From contig MFGX01000099.1 of assembly GCA_001778455.1 (NCBI GenBank), positions 1 through 11,306 of the forward strand: 11,306 bases of DNA, written 5' to 3'. Source of the DNA: Candidatus Fraserbacteria bacterium RBG_16_55_9. Its GTDB lineage: Bacteria > Bipolaricaulota > Bipolaricaulia > RBG-16-55-9. Below are positions 6,840 to 11,306 of this stretch, piece after piece. Each line of letters begins with the position of its first letter. The stretch's first letter is position 1. The notes beneath the pieces are model-generated. The model had not been told where the DNA came from. It made no database searches and worked only from the letters and a program-made list of their open reading frames with translations. Both the position numbers and the translations under genes were made by a program.

Positions 6840-7256
6840 ATGAGAGCGGTGATGAAGCAGAGCCTGCCACGGGTTACCAAGCAGCGGAAAGCCATCTTCT
6901 CCGCCCTGCAGGGCGATGTATCCCATCCCACCGCCGATGAGATCTATCAGCGGGTGAAAAGACGCCTGCCGCACCTCAGCTTGGCCACCGTCTATCGCAA
7001 CCTTAAGCTCCTCGCGCAAGAAGGACTCATTCTAGAAATCTCAACTCCCGATGGTCCCAACCGCTACGATCCTCAGACCCATCAGCACTACCATTTCTTC
7101 TGCGAGCGCTGCGAGCGGGTTTACGACGTAGAAATACCTGTCCAAGCGCAGCTGAACCGCGAGTTGAGCAGGCAGGGATTTAGTGTGCGCTCCCATGAGA
7201 CCGTCTTCTACGGCCTATGTCGGAGCTGCTTCAAAGCGGCGAATCTCTCCTCCTAG
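6840..7256 (+). CDS. perR: Fur-family metalloregulator, PerR-like
   Basis: DNA-binding metalloregulator of 138 residues (134 if started at 6852). An N-terminal winged helix with HPTADEIY and LSLATVYRNL (recognition helix, about 46-55) precedes a dimerisation domain. Structural zinc cysteines are present as C88/C91 and C127/C130. The regulatory metal residues H29, D77, H83, H85 and D96 match B. subtilis PerR H37, D85, H91, H93 and D104 in identity and exact relative spacing; Fur and Zur usually have Glu at one or both Asp positions. This predicts a PerR-type regulator sensing peroxide through iron-catalysed His oxidation, or Mn/Fe balance. The start is ambiguous: ATG 6840 would give an almost leaderless mRNA, while ATG 6852 has GAGAG five bases upstream. 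The frame extends to 6585 only by running antisense through the thioesterase. The iron importer follows 192 bases downstream. Confidence 0.92.
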   Translation: MRAVMKQSLPRVTKQRKAIFSALQGDVSHPTADEIYQRVKRRLPHLSLATVYRNLKLLAQEGLILEISTPDGPNRYDPQTHQHYHFFCERCERVYDVEIPVQAQLNRELSRQGFSVRSHETVFYGLCRSCFKAANLSS

Positions 7257-7301
7257 TAGACCCTCCCACAGCGCCCACTTCGGATCGCTTAGAAATGCAG
7301 T

Positions 7302-7316
7302 TAGGAACGATTCTTA
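7302..7316. promoter_or_regulatory. Candidate PerR/Fur operator (7-1-7 dyad)
   Basis: TAGGAAC-G-ATTCTTA forms an imperfect 15-base dyad centred on 7309, with five of seven pairs complementary. This is the same 7-1-7 layout as PerR and Fur boxes. The right arm matches the PerR consensus half ATTATAA at five of seven bases, the left arm at three of seven. It lies 14 bases upstream of the -35 of the importer promoter. A second overlapping dyad, ACGA...TCGT, spans 7307-7321. The match is weak, and the assignment rests partly on position between an adjacent Fur-family gene and an iron importer. Confidence 0.3.
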
Positions 7317-7330
7317 TTCGTGAAATCCCC

Positions 7331-7359
7331 TTGACAAAAGCAGACTGTTTCAGTAGGCT
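7331..7359 (+). promoter_or_regulatory. Sigma-70-type promoter of the iron ABC operon
   Basis: A perfect -35 TTGACA (7331-7336), a 17-base spacer and a -10 TAGGCT (7354-7359, three of six consensus bases). It resembles the regulator promoter at 6801. Predicted transcription start is near 7366, giving a leader of about 80 bases before the binding-protein start. The leader holds only a weak CTCAG/CTGAG pair (7383-7387 with 7407-7411) and no recognisable riboswitch. The weak -10 suggests it may need an activator or be a low-level promoter. Confidence 0.5.
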
Positions 7360-7448
7360 TTTCAGGGCAGAAATCAAGCAGGCTCAGCCCGAGATGGTCA
7401 ACTCTACTGAGAAGGTCCCTCGCCGAAACTATGAGGAGGTCTATCCGT

Positions 7449-8528
7449 ATGCGAAAGTGGCTTACGCTCAGACTGTTGATTGTGGGGGGCATACTTGGCA
7501 TTCTTGTGCCCCTTACATCGGGGATTGGGAGCTTGGGTATGATGGCTCAAAGCTCTGGAGAGCTGGTGATCTTCTCCGGGCGGCGGGAGCCGCTACTCAC
7601 GCCTGTGTTGCAGCTCTTTCAACAGCAGACCGGGGTTCAGCTGACGGTCAAGTTCGGCTCCACGACGGCCCTGGCTCAGGAGATCTTGCAACTGCAAGAA
7701 ACGGGACGCCCTGTTCCTGATGTCTTCATCGCGAACGATGCGGGCACTCTCGAGTTCTTGCAGCGGACGAGAGGCGCGTTTCAGACATATACATCGCCGC
7801 AGATCGCGACGATGCCGGAGCGTTTTCGATCTTCAGATGGCTCCTGGATCGGAGTCTCCGGGCGCAGCCGCGTCATCATCTACAACAAGGACCTCGTGAA
7901 TCCGGAGGAGTTGCCCACCACGGCCTTCGATCTGATCGACTCCAAGTGGCGAGGGAAGATTGCAGTCAGCAATGCTAGCGACACGGATGGATTTGTCCCT
8001 TGGGTGAGTGCTTTGCGCTTGACACTGGGAGATGAGTTGACCAAAGCGTTTCTGCTGAAGCTTAAGGAGAACCAGATCGTGATCCTCGCGGAGCAGACCG
8101 ACATCCGAAAGGCCGTCGGCCGCGGGGAATTTGCCCTGGGGCTGATCAATAATTATTACGTCTATCTGCAGCGACAAGAGCCCGATCCGGCCGTGCGGAA
8201 CGTGGGGATCCTCTATCACGACCAAAGACCTTTCCAGCTGGGTACGCTGGTCAACTCTACAGGAGCAGCCATCGTCAAGGGCGCTAAGAATCTTCAAAAC
8301 GCCCAACGCTTCTTAGACCTCTTAGTGTCTGAGCTAGCCCAAAAACTCTTTGCGGAGCTCAACTATGAGTACCCACTGCTGCCCGGTGTGCCCATTCAAT
8401 CTGATGTGCGTGAGGAGCTTCCCTCCGGAGAGCTAGAGGGTCTCAAGCAGCTGCCCGTCTCCCCCGCAGATTTAGGGAAAGAACTCGAAGCGACGCAGCA
8501 ACTACTCGAGGAGGTTGGTTGGTTCTAA
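7449..8528 (+). CDS. fbpA: Ferric-iron ABC transporter substrate-binding protein
   Basis: Periplasmic iron-binding protein of 359 residues, FbpA/FutA-like, delivering Fe(III) to the membrane permease encoded next. An N-terminal signal peptide is visible: MRKWLTLRLL followed by a hydrophobic core to about residue 30, with probable cleavage near MMAQ. There is no lipobox cysteine. Mature motifs include VIFSGRREPLL (40-50), DVFIANDAG (91-99), GRSRVIIYN (138-146), INNYYVYL (233-240) and LNYEYPLLPGV (304-314). The paired tyrosines Y236-Y237 correspond to the Fe(III)-ligating Tyr pair of FbpA proteins. The N-terminal region has the SGR type rather than the His of Neisseria FbpA. I choose ATG 7449 because AGGAGGT (7434-7440) lies 8 bases before it; the in-frame ATG at 7431 sits directly before that site and would add six residues to the signal peptide. 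Confidence 0.92.
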   Translation: MRKWLTLRLLIVGGILGILVPLTSGIGSLGMMAQSSGELVIFSGRREPLLTPVLQLFQQQTGVQLTVKFGSTTALAQEILQLQETGRPVPDVFIANDAGTLEFLQRTRGAFQTYTSPQIATMPERFRSSDGSWIGVSGRSRVIIYNKDLVNPEELPTTAFDLIDSKWRGKIAVSNASDTDGFVPWVSALRLTLGDELTKAFLLKLKENQIVILAEQTDIRKAVGRGEFALGLINNYYVYLQRQEPDPAVRNVGILYHDQRPFQLGTLVNSTGAAIVKGAKNLQNAQRFLDLLVSELAQKLFAELNYEYPLLPGVPIQSDVREELPSGELEGLKQLPVSPADLGKELEATQQLLEEVGWF

Positions 8529-8531
8529 CGT

Positions 8532-10181
8532 ATGGCTGTCTCCGCGCGAGCTAGAAGGCTCATCAAGAGACGCTCATCCGCGAGGCCCTGGGGCCTCTGG
8601 CTCCCCTCGGCTCTGATCGCTTTGGGGATGGCCGTGCCCCTCGTTTATCTGCTCTACCAAGCATCGAGCGTGGCCCCGGATGTCTGGGCGCGGCTGCTCC
8701 AGACCCGCGTGCCTGGCCTCATCGTGAACACCCTTCTGCTGACGGGGTTGGTCACTATCGGCGCGCTGGGCTTGGGGCTATTGCTCGCGTGGCTTGTTGA
8801 GCGCACGGATCTCCCGGCTCGAAAAATACTCAGATCGCTGTTCATTGCTCCTCTGATCGTGCCCTGTTATCTCGTAGCGATCTGTTATGCGGCGTTCTTT
8901 GGGGCCAACGGGCTTCTTGAGAAAATGCTGCAGAGTTTTGGGTGGGAGATGAGTGTGCCGAGTATCTATGGTCTGGGCGGTGCAGCATTCGTGCTGATTT
9001 TGGCAACTTATCCGTATGTGTACGTCATTGTACGTGCGAGCCTCGAGCGCTTCGATTCCACGCTTCTCGACGCTGCCCGCGCCTGCGGAGCGAGTAGAGT
9101 GCGCGCAGCTTTGCGGATCACTCTCCCCCTCCTTGTGCCGGCCCTTAGCGCAGGTGGAGTTCTCGCTGCCTTGTACTCTCTTTCTGACTTTGGAGTCGTC
9201 ACGACGCTTCGCCAGCAGACGTTTGTGTCGGTGATCTACCAGCAACTCACAGGCCGATATGACCCGAGTGCAGCAGCAGCGCTGGGCGCCTTGCTCGTAT
9301 TGCTCACGCTCTTGCTCTTGTGGGGTCAAGGGCGGATCTGGGGGCGGCGCCGCTTCGCCTCCGAAAAGCCCTCGGGTCGACCTGCACCTCTTGTTCGCCT
9401 GGGACGCTGGAAGATCCCGGCACTCGCTTTGATCGTCGTCGTGCTGATTGCGGGGCTTCTGCTGCCACTAGGAGTTCTCAGCTTCTGGCTTGTAAACAGC
9501 TGGCTCATTCCTCAGACGAACGCACTGCTCTGGGGAACGAGTGGGAACGCACTTCTCAACTATCTGCTGAACAGTTTTACAGTTTCGGTGGCCGCGGCGA
9601 GCTTAGCTGTTTTACTGGCTCTGCCCCTTGCGTATGCCTCTGTGCGTTATCGCGATCGATGGAGCCAGACGTGGGCATGGGTCTCGCAAGCCGGTCAGAG
9701 CCTGCCCGGCGTCTTGATCGCTCTTGGCCTGCTTTTCGTCGTATTGCGTTTCTTGCCGGGACTCTACGCAACTGTTCTACTTGTCATTCTGGCGTATGTT
9801 GTGAGATTCTTCCCTCAGGCGCTCCAAGCGCTCGGCTCCGGGCTGGCTCAAGTCCCCGCTTGCCTGGAGGAAGGAGCTCGGCTTCTGGGCCATCGCCCGC
9901 TGAGCGCGTTTGCGCGGGTCACTCTCCCGCTTCTGCGCCCAGCACTGATGGGATCTTGGATTCTTGTCTTCTTGAGTGCGCTACGAGAACTTCCGGCAAC
10001 TCTACTCCTTCGGCCTGCGGGCTTTGATACGTTGCCCGTGCGCATCTGGACGGCTGCCAGTGAAGGATTTTATGCGCAGGCGGCACCGGCTGCGCTTGGG
10101 CTTATTGGGCTTTCGATTCCGCTGCTCTTCTGGCTCCATCGCGGAAGCTCCGCACAGGGGAGCGTGAAGTCGTATGACTAG
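8532..10181 (+). CDS. fbpB: Ferric-iron ABC transporter permease (fused two-domain)
   Basis: Inner-membrane channel of 549 residues containing two BPD/MetI-type permease domains in one chain, as is usual for FbpB proteins. About twelve hydrophobic segments can be drawn. Each half carries an EAA-type loop that docks with the ATPase: LLDAARACGASRVRAALRIT (178-197) followed by LPLLVPAL, and LEEGARLLGHRPLSAFARVT (445-464) followed by LPLLRPAL. The positively charged N-terminus RRLIKRR fits a cytoplasmic start. The gene begins 3 bases after the fbpA stop; GAGGAGG at 8508-8514 is rather far (17 bases), so coupling is likely. Its end overlaps the ATPase start by 8 bases. It works with the neighbouring binding protein and ATPase as a complete importer. 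Confidence 0.94.
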   Translation: MAVSARARRLIKRRSSARPWGLWLPSALIALGMAVPLVYLLYQASSVAPDVWARLLQTRVPGLIVNTLLLTGLVTIGALGLGLLLAWLVERTDLPARKILRSLFIAPLIVPCYLVAICYAAFFGANGLLEKMLQSFGWEMSVPSIYGLGGAAFVLILATYPYVYVIVRASLERFDSTLLDAARACGASRVRAALRITLPLLVPALSAGGVLAALYSLSDFGVVTTLRQQTFVSVIYQQLTGRYDPSAAAALGALLVLLTLLLLWGQGRIWGRRRFASEKPSGRPAPLVRLGRWKIPALALIVVVLIAGLLLPLGVLSFWLVNSWLIPQTNALLWGTSGNALLNYLLNSFTVSVAAASLAVLLALPLAYASVRYRDRWSQTWAWVSQAGQSLPGVLIALGLLFVVLRFLPGLYATVLLVILAYVVRFFPQALQALGSGLAQVPACLEEGARLLGHRPLSAFARVTLPLLRPALMGSWILVFLSALRELPATLLLRPAGFDTLPVRIWTAASEGFYAQAAPAALGLIGLSIPLLFWLHRGSSAQGSVKSYD

Positions 10182-11250
10182 ATACACAGAGTCACGCGTT
10201 ATGATCCGACTTGAGGACGTAACGCAGGCATATCCGTCTTCCGGCAGAGAGGGGCGTGTGGCGCTCGGGCCCGTTTCGCTCGAAGTCTTCGAACAGGAGT
10301 TTCTCGCGGTGCTCGGCCCCAGCGGTTCGGGAAAGACGACTCTCTTGCGGGTCATTGCGGGTCTGGAGATGCCGCAAACCGGGCGTGTGGAGCTGGCGGG
10401 CTTGGATGTCACGAATGTGAAGCGCACCCCACCGGAGAAGCGTGGCGTGGGGATGGTCTTTCAAGATTACGCGCTCTTTCCCCATCTCACGGTTTGGGAA
10501 AACGTCGCGTTTGGGCTTTCAGGCAGGAATGGTGCAAAGCGTGCGCGTGTCGAAGAGGTGTTGGAACTGGTCGGCCTGCAAGGCATGGGAGACCGTTATC
10601 CCTATGAGCTCTCGGGAGGCGAGCAGCAGCGGGTCGCCTTGGCTCGCACGCTCGCTCCCAACCCCAGAGTCGTCCTTCTTGATGAGCCGTTCAGCAATCT
10701 CGATGCCGATCTCAGGCGCGAGATGCGAAGCGAAGTGAAAGCGATCCTGCGAAAGCTCCAAAGTACCGTGATTCTGGTCACCCACGACCAAGAAGAAGCC
10801 TTCGATTGGGGAGATCGCATGGCCGTCTTGAATCGCGGACGCATAGAGCAGCTGGGCGCCTCAGAAGAGATTTATACAGCTCCTGCCACACGCTTCGTAG
10901 CAGAGTTCATCGGCCGCGCGGATTTTCTCATCGGGCGACGATGCTCCGAGGGCATCGAGACGGAGCTGGGAGTCTTCTCGCTGAAGAGCAGCGCCGGGCG
11001 AGTTTCGCAGCACGAAACCTGGGAGATCTTAATCCGCCCGGACATGGTGGAGATCGAGCCGGATCCGAAGGGAGGGGCCGTGATCGTTGCCCGGCGGTTT
11101 TCTGGCATACAGAAACTTTACTGCCTGGAGCTCCCATCAGGCCAGCGAATTCATAGCCTACAGCCATCAACAAGAAACCTTCCCGAAGGCAGCCGAGTGC
11201 GCCTGAAAGTCTTGCTAAAGAAAGCGATCTGTTTTCCCCAAGGATCATAG
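10174..11250 (+). CDS. fbpC: Ferric-iron ABC transporter ATP-binding protein
   Basis: Nucleotide-binding subunit (358 residues) powering the importer. Visible motifs: Walker A GPSGSGKTT (48-56), Q-loop Q97 (VFQDYALFPHLTV), signature LSGGEQQR (146-153), Walker B VVLLDEP (166-172), D-loop SNLDADL (174-180) and switch His204 (VTHDQEEAF). After about residue 240 a TOBE-like regulatory domain follows (ILIRPDMVEI at 285-294), as in FbpC/PotA-type importers. The start at 10174 overlaps the permease stop and has GGGGAG at 10157-10162. The ATG at 10201 (MIRLEDVTQAY) matches the usual family N-terminus better but lacks a clear ribosome site, so the first nine residues are uncertain. Iron specificity is inferred from the binding protein, since ATPases of this class look alike for iron, polyamine and sulfate systems. 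Confidence 0.93.
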   Translation: MTRYTESRVMIRLEDVTQAYPSSGREGRVALGPVSLEVFEQEFLAVLGPSGSGKTTLLRVIAGLEMPQTGRVELAGLDVTNVKRTPPEKRGVGMVFQDYALFPHLTVWENVAFGLSGRNGAKRARVEEVLELVGLQGMGDRYPYELSGGEQQRVALARTLAPNPRVVLLDEPFSNLDADLRREMRSEVKAILRKLQSTVILVTHDQEEAFDWGDRMAVLNRGRIEQLGASEEIYTAPATRFVAEFIGRADFLIGRRCSEGIETELGVFSLKSSAGRVSQHETWEILIRPDMVEIEPDPKGGAVIVARRFSGIQKLYCLELPSGQRIHSLQPSTRNLPEGSRVRLKVLLKKAICFPQGS

Positions 11251-11253
11251 AAT

Positions 11254-11306
11254 GTGAATCCTCCCATCCTCGTTTGGCTGCTGCTGAGCACGATTTGGGG
11301 CTCAAC
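11254..11306 (+). CDS. Start of a probable EamA/DMT-family transporter, 3' truncated
   Basis: A GTG start at 11254 opens a frame that continues to the window edge and gives 17 residues, MNPPILVWLLLSTIWGS. The hydrophobic run ending in a T-I-W-G-S motif is characteristic of the first membrane helix of EamA-type drug/metabolite transporters. AAGGA at 11240-11244 lies nine bases upstream, within the end of the ATPase gene, and the ATG two bases earlier runs straight into a stop (ATGTGA). It follows the ATPase stop by 3 bases, so it is probably co-transcribed with the iron operon. The identification rests on very little sequence. Confidence 0.55.
   Translation, partial: MNPPILVWLLLSTIWGS

Noticed and set aside
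6771..7019. N-terminal extension of the thioesterase frame on the - strand
   Set aside because: It runs antisense through the promoter and start of the Fur-family gene and shows no hotdog-family sequence; the family N-terminus begins at MNSMSF (6770).
7431..7448. Earlier ATG for the iron-binding protein
   Set aside because: The perfect AGGAGGT lies after this ATG and eight bases before ATG 7449, so the later start is preferred.
7217..7720. Open frame across the regulator-importer gap
   Set aside because: It overlaps the binding-protein gene in another frame, has no family motifs, and the binding-protein frame carries a clear signal peptide and iron-binding motifs.
8778..9329. Long - strand open frame inside the permease gene
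   Set aside because: Shadow of a GC-rich coding region; low-complexity charged translation with no domain character.

Overview
The window looks like a compact stretch of chromosome from a free-living bacterium. Genes are tightly packed, starts are preceded by clear Shine-Dalgarno sequences, and there are two sigma-70-like promoters. I see no phage, IS, CRISPR or RNA genes. GC is moderately high by eye. I cannot assign a phylum. The MoaC-MoaB fusion and the cyclase-TPR protein are types seen in several deep-branching or uncultured phyla, which is only a weak hint.

Region 1 (1-4340, + strand) is a molybdenum-cofactor operon in the order moaA (5' truncated) - moaD - moaE - moaC/moaB fusion - TauE/SafE-type (TSUP) permease - moeA. 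Stops and starts overlap or lie a few bases apart up to the permease, so translational coupling is likely. The set covers GTP to cPMP (MoaA, MoaC), cPMP to molybdopterin (MoaD, MoaE), adenylylation (MoaB/MogA domain) and molybdate insertion (MoeA). The permease is the only non-biosynthetic member. A hairpin sits between it and moeA.

Region 2 (4420-6357, + strand) is one large signalling gene: a class III nucleotide cyclase with all key residues, a TolB/FlgO-like middle domain and a C-terminal TPR array. It meets a convergent hotdog thioesterase gene (6354-6770, - strand) stop to stop, and the two TAA codons share a TTAA palindrome.

Region 3 (6801-11250, + strand) is an iron-uptake module. 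A PerR-like Fur-family regulator is divergent from the thioesterase. It is followed by a ferric-iron ABC importer: periplasmic binding protein, fused double-domain permease and ATPase. Regulator and importer each have a TTGACA-N17-TAGRCT promoter. A 7-1-7 dyad upstream of the importer promoter is a candidate PerR/Fur operator. The window ends in the first codons of what looks like an EamA/DMT-family transporter.

No stretch over 300 bases lacks a gene; the longest intergenic gap is 7257-7448. I did not find a convincing undescribed system. The points most worth a second look are the permease inside the cofactor operon, the PerR-type metal site on a regulator beside an iron importer with its candidate operator, and the use of diglycine codons as ribosome binding sites.
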